Source: Streptoalloteichus tenebrarius (lineage in GTDB: Bacteria; Actinomycetota; Actinomycetes; Mycobacteriales; Pseudonocardiaceae). Taken from it: DNA of 64,000 bases. Below the pieces are notes generated by a model. The model was not told where the DNA came from, made no database searches, and saw nothing but the letters and a program-made list of their open reading frames with translations. Both the position numbers and the translations under genes were made by a program. The stretch lies in NCBI RefSeq assembly GCF_024171885.1, contig NZ_JAMTCP010000024.1, positions 1 to 64,000 of the forward strand. Reading direction: 5' to 3'. Positions 1 to 8,512 of the stretch are shown here, one piece after another; within the stretch, counting starts at the first letter, position 1, and every line of letters starts with the position of its first letter.

Positions 1-1
1 C

Positions 2-1660
2 GAGGGTCGCCTGGTCGCCGGACGCTACCGGTTGCTGCAGCGCCTCGGCAGCGGCGCCATGGGTGTCGTCTGGCAGGCCCATGACGAGCGTCTGCACCGC
101 ACGGTGGCCGTCAAGGAGTTGCTGCTACAGCCCGGTCTGAGCCGGGAGGAGGCCGACGAGGCCAAACAGCGGGCGATGCGTGAGGGTCGGATCGCCGCCC
201 GGTTGCAGCACCCCAACGCGGTCACGGTGTTCGACGTGGTCGAGGAGGACGGCGCTCCCTGCCTGGTCATGGAGTACCTGGCGTCGCGGTCGCTGGCGGC
301 GGTGATGGCCGAGCGGGGCACGCTGCCGCCGGCGGAGGCGGCCCGGATCGGGGCGCAGGTCGCGGCGGCGTTGTCGGCGGCGCACGCGGCGGGGATCGTG
401 CACCGGGACATCAAGCCGGGCAACATCCTGTTGGCCGAGGACGGCACGGTGAAGATCACCGATTTCGGGATCTCCCGGGCGACCGGTGACGTGACGGTGA
501 CCAAGACGGGGATGTTGGCGGGCACGCCGGCGTATCTGGCGCCGGAGGTGGCGCGGGGGCGGGACATCGGTCCGCCCTCGGATGTGTTCTCGTTGGGGTC
601 GACGTTGTACGCGGCGGTGGAGGGTGAGCCGCCGTTCGGGTTGAACGAGAACACGTTGGCGTTGTTGCACGCGGTGGCGGCGGGGAAGGTGAATCCGCCG
701 TCGCAGGCGGGGCCGTTGACGGCGTTGTTGATGCGGTTGTTGCGGTCGGAGCCGGATGAGCGGCCGACGATGGCGCAGGCGCGGGAGGCGTTGGCGGCGG
801 TGGCGGCGGGCAAGCCGTTGCCGGCGGGGTTGGGTGAGACGGTGGCGGTGGTGCCGCCGTGGCAGTCGGGTGGGGTGACGCAGGCGGTGGCGACCAAGGC
901 CGTCGCCGCGCCCGCCGCACCGCCGCGCCCGCACACGCCGCCGCACCGTCCCGTGCCGCCGTCGGTGACGCGGGTCGACTCGCACCCGCCGGTCGCCAAC
1001 GCGCCGAAGCCCACCAGGGTCGCCGAGATCGCCCCGGTGCCGGCCACGAACGGCCGCCCGCACTCGCCGGCGCACCAGGACCCGCCGCCCCAGCGGCCGG
1101 CCGCCGCACCGCGCCCCTCGGCCCCCGCGCCGAAGCCGCGCCGCAGCGGCCTGGTCTACCTCGCGGTGCTGCTGGTGGCGGCCGTGGCCGGCGTGCTCAT
1201 CGCGACGTCGCTGATCAAGTCGAGCGGCAACAACAACTCCTCCGCCGACCCCGGCAACACCGGCACCAAGGGGAACCACGCCACCACCGCGCCCGCTTCC
1301 CCACCCCCGTCCGCGACCAAGGCGCCCAAGGTCAACCCTGGTCCGGCGAGCAGCAAGGAACAGGCGGTCCTCGACTTCTACGCCGCCGTGCCCAACGCCG
1401 ATCTCATGCGGAGCAAGCTGAGCCTGCGCGGTAAGGCCGCTTTCGAGCAGACGGGCGAGTTCAACCTTTGGGCAAGCGCGAAGAAGGCCGAGATCATCGA
1501 AGGCCCGAGCATCGAACCAGACGGACGGTACTCCGTCCTCGTCCGAGTCACGAAGAGGGACGACAGCACGGAAAACCGGCGCATGTACCACCCCGTCATC
1601 GCCAACCCTGACGGGCCTGGGTACCTGGTGGACAACTACCGGTACCAAGGCAGCAGCTAA
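2..1660 (+). CDS. Serine/threonine protein kinase, 5' end outside window
   Basis: PknB-type membrane Ser/Thr kinase. The reading frame is open from base 2 and reads E-G-R-L-V-A-G-R-Y-R-L-L before the glycine loop, so the true start lies upstream of the window; a TTG at 32 would cut into the first kinase strand. Visible motifs (numbered from base 2): GSGAMG loop at about 16-21, VAVK lysine at 38, HRDIKPGN at about 134, DFG at about 154, GTPAYLAPE activation/APE motif. A Pro/Ala-rich linker follows, then one membrane segment at about 378-400 and an extracellular domain of about 120 residues that I do not recognise. The protein would phosphorylate cytoplasmic targets in response to an outside cue. 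Bases 500-860 are unusually rich in G and TTG leucine codons compared with the rest of the gene. Confidence 0.93.
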   Translation, partial: EGRLVAGRYRLLQRLGSGAMGVVWQAHDERLHRTVAVKELLLQPGLSREEADEAKQRAMREGRIAARLQHPNAVTVFDVVEEDGAPCLVMEYLASRSLAAVMAERGTLPPAEAARIGAQVAAALSAAHAAGIVHRDIKPGNILLAEDGTVKITDFGISRATGDVTVTKTGMLAGTPAYLAPEVARGRDIGPPSDVFSLGSTLYAAVEGEPPFGLNENTLALLHAVAAGKVNPPSQAGPLTALLMRLLRSEPDERPTMAQAREALAAVAAGKPLPAGLGETVAVVPPWQSGGVTQAVATKAVAAPAAPPRPHTPPHRPVPPSVTRVDSHPPVANAPKPTRVAEIAPVPATNGRPHSPAHQDPPPQRPAAAPRPSAPAPKPRRSGLVYLAVLLVAAVAGVLIATSLIKSSGNNNSSADPGNTGTKGNHATTAPASPPPSATKAPKVNPGPASSKEQAVLDFYAAVPNADLMRSKLSLRGKAAFEQTGEFNLWASAKKAEIIEGPSIEPDGRYSVLVRVTKRDDSTENRRMYHPVIANPDGPGYLVDNYRYQGSS

Positions 1661-1681
1661 CGCGCCAGCCACCGGACTATC

Positions 1682-1711
1682 GGGGCGAGTTCCTCTCGGG
1701 GAACTCGCCCC
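1682..1711 (+). terminator. Intrinsic terminator after the kinase gene
   Basis: A perfect 12-bp stem (GGGGCGAGTTCC pairing with GGAACTCGCCCC) with a 6-nt loop, followed by the pyrimidine run TTCTCTTTC. It lies 22 bases after the kinase stop codon. Confidence 0.85.
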
Positions 1712-1828
1712 TTCTCTTTCCGTCTCCTTTCCCGACCCTCATCGGGATGATCTCCCCCGATCGGCGGTCTTGATCACCTTCACCCCTCGGCGCTAGCGTC
1801 AAAGATGCTCGGCAAAGAAAGGAGCATC

Positions 1829-2197
1829 ATGCGCACCGGAAGTCGCCTACTTCGTATACTCGCCGGCGCAACCCTGTCCCTCCTCGCCACCCTGTCCTTC
1901 GCCATTCCAGCTAATGCAAGTGGCGCGCCCGCGAAAACTGCCTTACCCCACTCGCAAGCAGCCCCCACGGAATGTTTTCACGTTACCGAGGCCGCTAACA
2001 TACGCGCCACCCCCTATCTCAGCGGCACCATCGTGGGCGTCGCCTACCCTGACCACTGTCTCGACTGGACCAGTTCTGGCGAGGGAGACAGGGTCAACGT
2101 CCCAGGTCGCTGCAGCATGTACACTTGGGCTTTTGTGACCGATACCAACACGGGCGTCCAAGGTTACATTAACATGTGTTACATCCGCGAGAGGTAG
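1829..2197 (+). CDS. Small secreted SH3-like domain protein
   Basis: 122-aa exported protein. The ATG at 1829 is chosen over the in-frame ATG at 1805 because AAAGGAG lies at 1818-1824. Residues 1-30 form a signal peptide (MRTGSR followed by a hydrophobic core and a P-A-N-A-S cleavage region). The mature part has four cysteines and the pattern N-I-R-A-T-P ... G-Y-I-N-M-C-Y-I, which fits a bacterial SH3 (SH3b) fold that binds peptide or wall polymers; two disulfides are likely outside the cell. Codon use differs from neighbours (ATA, TTT, ATT, GCT, ACT present) and the flanking DNA is AT-rich, suggesting recent acquisition or weak expression. The target is unknown. Confidence 0.8.
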   Translation: MRTGSRLLRILAGATLSLLATLSFAIPANASGAPAKTALPHSQAAPTECFHVTEAANIRATPYLSGTIVGVAYPDHCLDWTSSGEGDRVNVPGRCSMYTWAFVTDTNTGVQGYINMCYIRER

Positions 2198-2264
2198 AGC
2201 AGCGAGACTCTCCCCCGTTAATGAGCATTGACAAAAAATTTCTCTCGAACGCGTACACAGATTC

Positions 2265-2292
2265 GGGGCTCCCGCCCGAAGGCGGGAGCCCC
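2265..2292. terminator. Strong bidirectional terminator
   Basis: A perfect 12-bp stem GGGGCTCCCGCC / GGCGGGAGCCCC with a CGAA tetraloop, followed on the plus strand by TTTTCTTTT. It separates the small secreted protein gene (plus) from the convergent LysR gene. Confidence 0.93.
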
Positions 2293-2307
2293 TTTTCTTT
2301 TGGGTTT

Positions 2308-3222
2308 TCAGGGGGTGACGCGGACCGCGTCCGCCGCGTTCGTCAGGGCGCGGAGGAGGCCCTGGACGGCCGGCTGGTCGTGCTGGGTCTCCCGGATGGC
2401 CGCGTAGATCTGGCGGACCGGCTCGGGATTCCGCAGCGGGCGGACGGCGACCCCGGGGTGCACGACCTCCAGCCCGAGTTGCGGGATCAACGCGACGCCG
2501 AGCCCGGCCGCGACGAACCCCTGGGCCGTGGGGAAGTCGTCGGAGCCGGCCACCGGGTTGGGCACGAACCCGGCCGCCCCGCAGGCGTCGACCACGAGCT
2601 GACGACACGGCCCCGGCGTGGACGCCGCGTCCACCCACGACTCCCCGGCGAGCCGGGCCAGGTCGACCGGTCCGCGCTCGGCCGACAGCGGATGGTCCTT
2701 CGGTAGGACCACGCGGTACGGGTCGTCCAGCAGGTGGTGGAACCGGATGCCCGGCAGGGTCGGGCACGCGCCGATGACGACGGCCACCGCGAGGTCGGCC
2801 TCGCCGGCGACCAGCTCCGCGAGCGGGTCCTGGGGGTCGCGGAGCGTGAGGTCGAGGCGCACCTCTGGGTGGGCGCGGCGGAAGGTGGCCACGGCGGGCG
2901 GGACGAGCATCGCGCCAGCCGTGGTGAAGAAGGCGACCCGCAGGCGCCCGGTGCGGCCGGCGCGGAGGTCCGCCAGCTCGGCCTCGGCCGTGGCGAGCTG
3001 GGCGGTGAGCACGGCGGCGTGGTGGGCGAGCAGCAGTCCGGCCGCGGTGGGTCGCACTCCCCTTCCCGCCTTCTCCAGGAGCGGGACCAGCGCCTCCTTC
3101 TCCAGCACGGCGAGTTGCTGGCTGATCGCGGAGGGCGTGTAGCCGAGGTTGGCGGCCGCGGCGGTGATCGAGCCACTGCTGACCACCGCCCGGAGGAGCT
3201 GCAACCGACGCACATCCAGCAT
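2308..3222 (-). CDS. LysR-family transcriptional regulator
   Basis: 304-aa LysR-type regulator. The winged helix-turn-helix is at residues 3-62 (RRLQLLRAVV ... TAAAANLGYTPSAISQQLAVLE), followed by the linker helix and a periplasmic-binding-like effector domain from about residue 90 (GRLRVAFFTTAGAMLVP ... DLAVAVV ... GLGVALIPQLG). The length is normal for the family. It is divergent from an EamA-type exporter gene at 3453, the usual arrangement for a LysR protein controlling its neighbour, so a role in sensing a metabolite and switching on export is likely (inference). The effector is not predictable. Confidence 0.93.
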   Translation of the reverse strand: MLDVRRLQLLRAVVSSGSITAAAANLGYTPSAISQQLAVLEKEALVPLLEKAGRGVRPTAAGLLLAHHAAVLTAQLATAEAELADLRAGRTGRLRVAFFTTAGAMLVPPAVATFRRAHPEVRLDLTLRDPQDPLAELVAGEADLAVAVVIGACPTLPGIRFHHLLDDPYRVVLPKDHPLSAERGPVDLARLAGESWVDAASTPGPCRQLVVDACGAAGFVPNPVAGSDDFPTAQGFVAAGLGVALIPQLGLEVVHPGVAVRPLRNPEPVRQIYAAIRETQHDQPAVQGLLRALTNAADAVRVTP

Positions 3223-3225
3223 GCC

Positions 3226-3269
3226 GTGAATTTACAGATTTCCTGAACGATGCCTCCACAATTATTCAC
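3226..3269. promoter_or_regulatory. Candidate LysR operator between divergent genes
   Basis: GTGAAT (3226-3231) and ATTCAC (3264-3269) form a 6-bp interrupted inverted repeat inside an AT-rich patch, the only AT-rich stretch of the 230-bp divergent intergenic region. The arms are short, so this is a weak candidate for the LysR binding region. Confidence 0.3.
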
Positions 3270-3452
3270 TTGATCTCATGCTTTGTGGGCCTCATGGTGG
3301 AGGGGCCGCCACCGACCGACTTCGTGCGGATGGAGGCCGCCCCGACGGCGTCATCGGCGTCATCGGCGTCGACGCCGTCCGCGCGGGACGGCGAACAAGA
3401 CACCAGACCAAGACCAGACCAAGACCACGGGGACCACCATGGGAGGACCGTC

Positions 3453-4445
3453 GTGACCAGTCCGGGGAGCCTGCTCCGCCTCGGCACCCTCGCGTTGCTC
3501 TGGGGCTCCAGCTTCCTCTGGATCAAGCTGGGCCTCGACGCCTTCAGCCCGGTCCAGCTCGTGCTCGTGCGGGTCGCCCTGGGCGCGGTGGTCCTGGTGG
3601 CGATCTGCCGGGCCCGACGGGTCGCGTTGCCGCGCGGCGCGCGCGTGTGGGGGCACCTGGCGGTCGCCGGCCTGCTCGCCAACGCGCTGCCGTTCGTGAT
3701 GTTCGGGTTCGGGGAGCAGACCGTCGACACCGGCCTCGCCGGCGTGCTCAACGGGACCATGCCGCTGTGGACGCTGTTGATCGCGCTGCTCGTGCGGCAG
3801 GAACGCGGCCTCGGCTGGGCCAAGGGCGCCGGCCTCGCGCTCGGCTTCGCCGGCACATTGTTGATCTTCGCGCCGTGGCAGAGCGGCGGCGTGCTGGGCT
3901 GGGGCTCCCTGGCGATCCTCTGCGCCGCCCTGAGCTACGGCCTCTCGGCGGTGTACATGGCGCGGTACCTGGCCGGGCGCGGCATCCCGCCGGTCGCGGT
4001 CGCCGCAGGCCAGATGATCTGCGCGACCGCGTGGACCGCCCTGGCGATGCCGGTCGGCGGGCTCGAGGCCGTGCGGTGGAACGCGGTCTCGTTGCTGGCC
4101 GTCGCCGTCCTCGGCGTGTTCGGCACCGGGCTGGCGTTCATCGTCTACTACCGACTGATCGCCGACGACGGCCCGACCGTCGCGTCCACGACCGCCTACC
4201 TGATGCCGATCGTGTCGGTGCTGCTGGGCGCGGTCGTGCTGCACGAGGAGCTGCACCCGCGGGTCCTCGGCGGGATGGCCGTGATCCTCGTGGGAGTGGC
4301 GCTCACCCGCGTCACCCCACGCCGGACGGCCCGGGTCGAGGAGACGCCGGCTCCTTCGTCGGCCCCGGCTCCGTCGGCCCCAGCTCCGTTGAACGCAGCT
4401 CCGTTGAACCCGGCCCAGCCCGCCTCGGCCAGCGCCGGGGACTGA
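3453..4445 (+). CDS. EamA/DMT-family permease
   Basis: 330-aa drug/metabolite transporter of the EamA type. The frame is open from 3270, but GTG at 3453 is chosen because GGGAGG at 3441-3446 precedes it with good spacing and because the protein there begins at the usual place (T-S-P-G-S-L-L-R-L-G-T-L-A-L-L-W-G-S-S-F). Ten hydrophobic segments are visible in two EamA repeats, the first with LLWGSSFLWIKLGL and the second with FGTGLAFIVYYRLI and ALTRVTP near the end. A Pro/Ala/Ser-rich tail of about 35 residues follows. It probably exports an amino acid or metabolite, with expression set by the divergent LysR protein. The upstream leader carries tandem CCAGACCAAGA units (about 3398-3425). Confidence 0.9.
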   Translation: MTSPGSLLRLGTLALLWGSSFLWIKLGLDAFSPVQLVLVRVALGAVVLVAICRARRVALPRGARVWGHLAVAGLLANALPFVMFGFGEQTVDTGLAGVLNGTMPLWTLLIALLVRQERGLGWAKGAGLALGFAGTLLIFAPWQSGGVLGWGSLAILCAALSYGLSAVYMARYLAGRGIPPVAVAAGQMICATAWTALAMPVGGLEAVRWNAVSLLAVAVLGVFGTGLAFIVYYRLIADDGPTVASTTAYLMPIVSVLLGAVVLHEELHPRVLGGMAVILVGVALTRVTPRRTARVEETPAPSSAPAPSAPAPLNAAPLNPAQPASASAGD

Positions 4446-4462
4446 GCGTCCCCACGATCCCC

Positions 4463-4497
4463 TCGTGGGGCGGCACGCCGAGCGCGCCGCCCCACGA
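4463..4497. terminator. Bidirectional hairpin between convergent genes
   Basis: TCGTGGGGCGGC (4463-4474) pairs perfectly with GCCGCCCCACGA (4486-4497) around an 11-nt loop. It lies between the EamA gene and the convergent response regulator gene. No T-run follows, as is common for high-GC hairpins. Confidence 0.7.
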
Positions 4498-4505
4498 GAC
4501 GTGGA

Positions 4506-5198
4506 TCAGACGAGACGACGGTCGGAGGCCCAGCGGGACAGCTCGTAGCGGTTCGAGAGCTGCGTCTTGCGCAGCACGCTCGACACGTGCGTCTCGACCG
4601 TCTTGACCGAGATGAACAGCTCGGACGCGATCTCCTTGTACGCGTAGCCCCTGGCGAGCAGGCGCAGCACGTCCCGCTCCCTCGGGGTGAGCAGGTCCAG
4701 CTCCGGGTCCCGGATCGGGGCAGCGCCCGGCCGGTCGGCGAAGGCGTCGAGCACGAACCCGGCCAGGCGCGGCGAGAACACCGCGTCGCCCTCGGCGACC
4801 CGGCACACGGCCTCGGCCAGCTCGCGCCCGGAGATCGTCTTGGTCACGTAGCCCCGCGCGCCCGCACGGATCACCGCGATGACGTCCTCGGCCGCGTCGG
4901 AGACCGACAGCGCCAGGAACACCACCTCGGGCTGGTTCGGCCGCACCCGCCGCAGCACCTCGGCGCCGCCGCCGTCGGGCATGTGCACGTCCAGGAGCAC
5001 CACGTCCGGCCGGTAGTGGGCGATACCGGCCACGGCCTCGTCCACCGACCCGGCCTCCCCCACGACCCGCACGGTGTCCGCCGCGTGGTCCAGCTCCGCC
5101 CGGACGCCGGTGCGGAACAACGCGTGATCGTCGACCAGGAAGACCCGCACCGGGCGGCTCCCCGTCTCCGGCGTGCCCTCTGTGTCCTGGTCGCTCAC
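4506..5198 (-). CDS. NarL/FixJ-family response regulator
   Basis: 230-aa two-component regulator. Receiver domain at about residues 17-135 with the acidic pair in VFLVDDHALF, the phospho-acceptor Asp in VVLLDVHMPDGG and a conserved Lys in GYVTKTISG; LuxR-type helix-turn-helix at about 160-220 (LTPRERDVLRLLARG ... KEIASELFISVKTVETHVSSVLRK). Starts with GTG whose GTGA overlaps the stop of the upstream histidine kinase gene, so the two are translationally coupled. It is the output of the PspC-type kinase and probably acts on the divergent PspC/LiaF-like gene (inference). Confidence 0.95.
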   Translation of the reverse strand: MSDQDTEGTPETGSRPVRVFLVDDHALFRTGVRAELDHAADTVRVVGEAGSVDEAVAGIAHYRPDVVLLDVHMPDGGGAEVLRRVRPNQPEVVFLALSVSDAAEDVIAVIRAGARGYVTKTISGRELAEAVCRVAEGDAVFSPRLAGFVLDAFADRPGAAPIRDPELDLLTPRERDVLRLLARGYAYKEIASELFISVKTVETHVSSVLRKTQLSNRYELSRWASDRRLV

Positions 5199-6529
5199 GC
5201 TCGTGCCTCCTTGGCGGCGTTCTTCGTCCCGTTACGGGAGCGCGGCATCTCCAACTGGACCTCGGTGCCCTCGCCCGGCGCCGTGCGCAGCCGGACAGCG
5301 CCCCCGTGCCGCTCCATCCTCCCCCGGATGGAGTCGGCGAGGCCATGCCGGTCCTCCGGCACCGCCTCCGGGTCGAACCCCTTGCCCCGGTCGCGCACGT
5401 AGACCTGCACCCGTTCGGGCTCCACCTCGGCGTACACGCTGACCTCGCCCACCCCGGCGTGCTTGGCCGCGTTGACCACGGCCTCCCTGGCCGCGTGCAC
5501 CAACGCCACCAACCGCTCGTCCAGCTCGCAGTCCCCCACCACGACCTGTTGGACCTTGATGGCGAAGGTGTCCTCCACCTCGCCGCAGGCGGTCGCCACC
5601 GCGTCCGCGAGGTTGCCCGACGGCCCGCCCGCGGCTCCGCCGTCGGCGTCGCCGCCCCGCCGCCCGTACCCCGAGGGGCCGTAGAGCCACGCGCGGAGCT
5701 GCCGCTCCTGGCCGCGCGCCAGCCGCAGCACCTCGCGGGGCACGTCGGGCTGCTTCTGGATCAACGCCAGGGTCTGGAGGACCGAGTCGTGCAGGTGGGC
5801 GGCGATCTCGGCGCGCTCCTCGGTGCGGATGCGGGCCCTGCGCTCCTCGTTGAGGTCGCGCACGAGCCGCAGCCACCACGGCACGGTGAGGACGGCGACG
5901 CCGACCAGCGTGGCCAGCACCGACACCACGGCCGCCTGCATGGCGCCGAGGTCGACCCTGGACAGCAGGAACATCGCGATGCCCGTGACGACGAGGCCGA
6001 CCCCGCCGAGCACCCGCACCACGGCGGAGACGCCACCGCCGCCCAGCAGCGCCCCGGCGACCCCGGACCGCGCGCTGCCCAGCCACCGGCGGCGCTGCGC
6101 CTCGTCCGCCTCGCGCCACACCACGGCGGTGCCGACCAGCACCGCGCCGAGCGGGCCGATGACCCAGCGCCCGATCGACCCGGTCAGCGAGCCGGCGGCG
6201 ATCGCCAGGCCGGCGCCGAGCACGGCCAGGCCGATGCCCTGCATCCGCTCGGTGGACGACTCCTCGCGCTGCGGCGCGTCGGCCGGCTCCGGGGCCATGG
6301 TGATCCACAGCAGGCCGTAGGCGACCACCCCGGCCCCGCCGAGCGCGGCCAGGGCGGCGAACACCGCGCGGACCCACAGCACGGGCACGCCCAGGTGCTC
6401 GGCGACGCCGCTCGACACACCGCCCACGACCCGGCCGGAGCGCCGGCGCACCAGCGGCGGGCGCGCCAGGCCCACGGCCTGCTCGTCGGCGGGGCGTCCG
6501 GCCCCGGGCCACCGCATCGTCTCCGGCAT
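5195..6529 (-). CDS. Sensor histidine kinase with N-terminal PspC domain
   Basis: 444-aa membrane kinase. The ORF is open further upstream, but ATG at 6529 has a very good ribosome site (GGGAGGTG, reverse of 6533-6540). Order: PspC domain at about 27-85 (SGRVVGGVSSGVAEHLGV ... YGLLWITMAPE), several further membrane helices, then a HisKA_3 dimerisation helix with the phospho-acceptor His in HLHDSVLQTLALIQ, and a HATPase domain (REAVVNAAKHAGV, DRGKGFD, HGLADSIRGRM). This is the LiaS/DesK-like class. It overlaps the response regulator by GTGA. PspC domains sense membrane stress in other systems, so an envelope-stress role is likely. Confidence 0.94.
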   Translation of the reverse strand: MPETMRWPGAGRPADEQAVGLARPPLVRRRSGRVVGGVSSGVAEHLGVPVLWVRAVFAALAALGGAGVVAYGLLWITMAPEPADAPQREESSTERMQGIGLAVLGAGLAIAAGSLTGSIGRWVIGPLGAVLVGTAVVWREADEAQRRRWLGSARSGVAGALLGGGGVSAVVRVLGGVGLVVTGIAMFLLSRVDLGAMQAAVVSVLATLVGVAVLTVPWWLRLVRDLNEERRARIRTEERAEIAAHLHDSVLQTLALIQKQPDVPREVLRLARGQERQLRAWLYGPSGYGRRGGDADGGAAGGPSGNLADAVATACGEVEDTFAIKVQQVVVGDCELDERLVALVHAAREAVVNAAKHAGVGEVSVYAEVEPERVQVYVRDRGKGFDPEAVPEDRHGLADSIRGRMERHGGAVRLRTAPGEGTEVQLEMPRSRNGTKNAAKEARA

Positions 6530-6711
6530 CGTCACCTCCCGCCGCTCCTCCGTCGTCGCGCTGTCGACCTCGACGTCCACGCTGGCATCGTCGCACCCGG
6601 GCGCCCGCGCGGACATCGGGGAACGACCCGGGGCGGCGCTGGTCCCGCCTCCGGGGCGGGTCAGGGGCCTCCCCGATGCGCGGGAGGACACTGAGGAGGG
6701 AGTCTCGGGAC

Positions 6712-8232
6712 GTGAGCGGGATGCGGGACACACCGGGACGGTGGGCCGCCGTCGAGGACACGGCGGGCGATCTCTGGGCGACCCGGCCCCGGCGACCCCG
6801 GACGGGCCGCAAGGTCGCCGGCGTCGCGGCGGGCATCGGTCGCCGGTACGGCGTCGACCCCGTGCTGGTCAGGGTCGGGTTCGCGACGTTGACCTTCGCC
6901 GGCGGCGTCGGGGTGCTGTTGTACGTGCTGGGCTGGCTGTTGCTGCCCGAGGACGGCGACGAGGTCTCCGCCGTGGAGGGGCTGCTGCACCGGGGGCGCG
7001 CGTCGACCTCCGGCGCGCTCACGGCGGCGCTCGCCCTCGCGCTGATCCCGATCAGCGCCTTCGTGTTCGACGGCGACGTCAGCGCCTTCGTCTCGTTGGG
7101 TCTGGCCGCGAGCGCGGTGTACCTGCTGCACCGTCACCGGGGGCAGGAGAACCGGGAGTTCGGCGCCGACGCTCCGGTCATCCAGCCGGCGCAGACGGGT
7201 GTCCCGCCGACCGCCGCGCCCCCGGTGGGCGTGCCGCCGATGTCCGCTCCCAGCGACGCGGAGCCGAGCGAGGCGGCGGGAGGCGAGGCCGCCACGCGGC
7301 CGCTGTCCACGCACCCGCTTCAGGCGTCCGCCGCCACCACGGTCGGCCCTGCCGGCCCTGCCGCCCCTGCGACGCCTACCGCACCTACCGCGCCTACTGT
7401 GCCGAGTGCGCCCGCAGCGCCCGCTGCGCCCCCTGTCCCTCCGCACATGGCCGCCGCCATGCCGGACTCCACACACACCGCACCGGCTCCGTCGGTGGGT
7501 GTGCCGCCCGATCAGGCCGCGGACGTCCCGCCACCCCCGGCGTGGGACCCGCTCGGCGTCGCGCCGTTCGCCTGGGACCTCCCGGAGCCCGCTCCCACCC
7601 AGGAGGAGCGCCAGGAGGAGCGGGGGGAACCGAAGCGCCGGTCGCGCGTCACCGCGGTGACCTTCGCGTTGGCGCTGGTCACGGGCGGGGTGGGCATCGT
7701 GTTCGGCCCCGACATCGGCTGGACGCACGTGCCGGGGCTCGTGCTGGCCGTGCTCGGCGTCGGGATGCTGGCCGGCTCGTTCCTCCGGGGCGGCCGCGGT
7801 CTGATCGCGCTCGCGGTCCCGGTCGGGTTCCTGGCCATGGCCGGCGGCGCGACCGGCCCGGTCCACGAGTGGGAGGGAGCGGGCGCCCAGCACGTCACCC
7901 CGAACGCGGTCGCGGACGTGCAGCCGTCCTACACACTCAGCGCCGGCGACATCGACCTGGACCTGTCCCAGTTGCGGCTGACCAAGGACGACCAGGTGAC
8001 CACCCGGGTGCGGGTGCAGCTCGGCAACGTCTCCGTCCGGGTGCCCCGCGACGCCGACGTCGAGGTGGAGTGCACGACGGGACTGGGTGACGCCCAGTGC
8101 CTGAGTCAGAGGACCAGCGGATCGAACAGGACGTTGAGAAGCGTCGAGCACGGGCCCGACGGCCCCGGCGGCGGGAAGATCGTGCTGGAGGCGCGGACCG
8201 GGATGGGGAACGTGGAGGTGCTCCGTGACTGA
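6712..8232 (+). CDS. PspC-domain membrane protein with LiaF-like C-terminus
   Basis: 506-aa membrane protein, divergent from the PspC kinase. GTG at 6712 is used (GGAGGG at 6695-6700); ATG at 6721 is an alternative. The PspC domain is at about 20-85 (TGRKVAGVAAGIGRRYGV ... VLGWLLLPE). It is followed by two hydrophobic segments, a long Ala/Pro/Thr-rich linker (about 160-310), three more hydrophobic segments, and a C-terminal beta-rich domain resembling the LiaF/YvqF stress-response fold (YTLSAGDIDLDLSQL ... VRVPRDADVEVECTTGLG). LiaF-type proteins restrain their kinase in other bacteria, so with the kinase-regulator pair this may form a three-component system. The next gene overlaps by 8 bases. 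Confidence 0.87.
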   Translation: MSGMRDTPGRWAAVEDTAGDLWATRPRRPRTGRKVAGVAAGIGRRYGVDPVLVRVGFATLTFAGGVGVLLYVLGWLLLPEDGDEVSAVEGLLHRGRASTSGALTAALALALIPISAFVFDGDVSAFVSLGLAASAVYLLHRHRGQENREFGADAPVIQPAQTGVPPTAAPPVGVPPMSAPSDAEPSEAAGGEAATRPLSTHPLQASAATTVGPAGPAAPATPTAPTAPTVPSAPAAPAAPPVPPHMAAAMPDSTHTAPAPSVGVPPDQAADVPPPPAWDPLGVAPFAWDLPEPAPTQEERQEERGEPKRRSRVTAVTFALALVTGGVGIVFGPDIGWTHVPGLVLAVLGVGMLAGSFLRGGRGLIALAVPVGFLAMAGGATGPVHEWEGAGAQHVTPNAVADVQPSYTLSAGDIDLDLSQLRLTKDDQVTTRVRVQLGNVSVRVPRDADVEVECTTGLGDAQCLSQRTSGSNRTLRSVEHGPDGPGGGKIVLEARTGMGNVEVLRD

Positions 8233-8464
8233 CCACGGCAACGGCCGGGAGATCCGGCGCGGTCGGAACCGGCGCCCGCGCCGCAGGGGCCTGGACGTGC
8301 TCACGTTCCTCGCCGGCCTGATCGCGTTGGGGGTGGCCGGCTACAACCTGACCGACGGCGCGCTGTGGGTCCCCGACTGGGACCTCCGGTGGGTGCTCGC
8401 GGGGGGCGCGGTCGCCGTGGGCGTGCTGATCCTCGTGGCGTCGCTCCGCCCCCGCCGCAAGTAG
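8225..8464 (+). CDS. Small two-helix membrane protein
   Basis: 79 aa, GTG start overlapping the end of the PspC/LiaF-like gene by 8 bases, so co-expressed with it. A basic N-terminus (RRGRNRRPRRRGL) is followed by two membrane segments separated by a short W-rich loop (ALWVPDWDLRW), ending in the basic RPRRK. Short proteins of this shape accompany PspC genes in actinobacteria; the function is unknown, perhaps an accessory of the stress-sensing complex. Confidence 0.8.
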   Translation: MTDHGNGREIRRGRNRRPRRRGLDVLTFLAGLIALGVAGYNLTDGALWVPDWDLRWVLAGGAVAVGVLILVASLRPRRK

Positions 8465-8512
8465 CGCCCCACCGGGCGCGGCGAACCCGACCACCCCGCC
8501 AGGTGTGGTGGG

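Noticed and set aside
2228-2252. TTGACA-like -35 box in the AT-rich patch
   Set aside because: No good -10 at the correct spacing and a strong terminator follows immediately.
3270-3452. N-terminal extension of the EamA transporter
   Set aside because: Low-complexity and made partly of tandem repeats; the strong ribosome site at 3441 points to GTG 3453.
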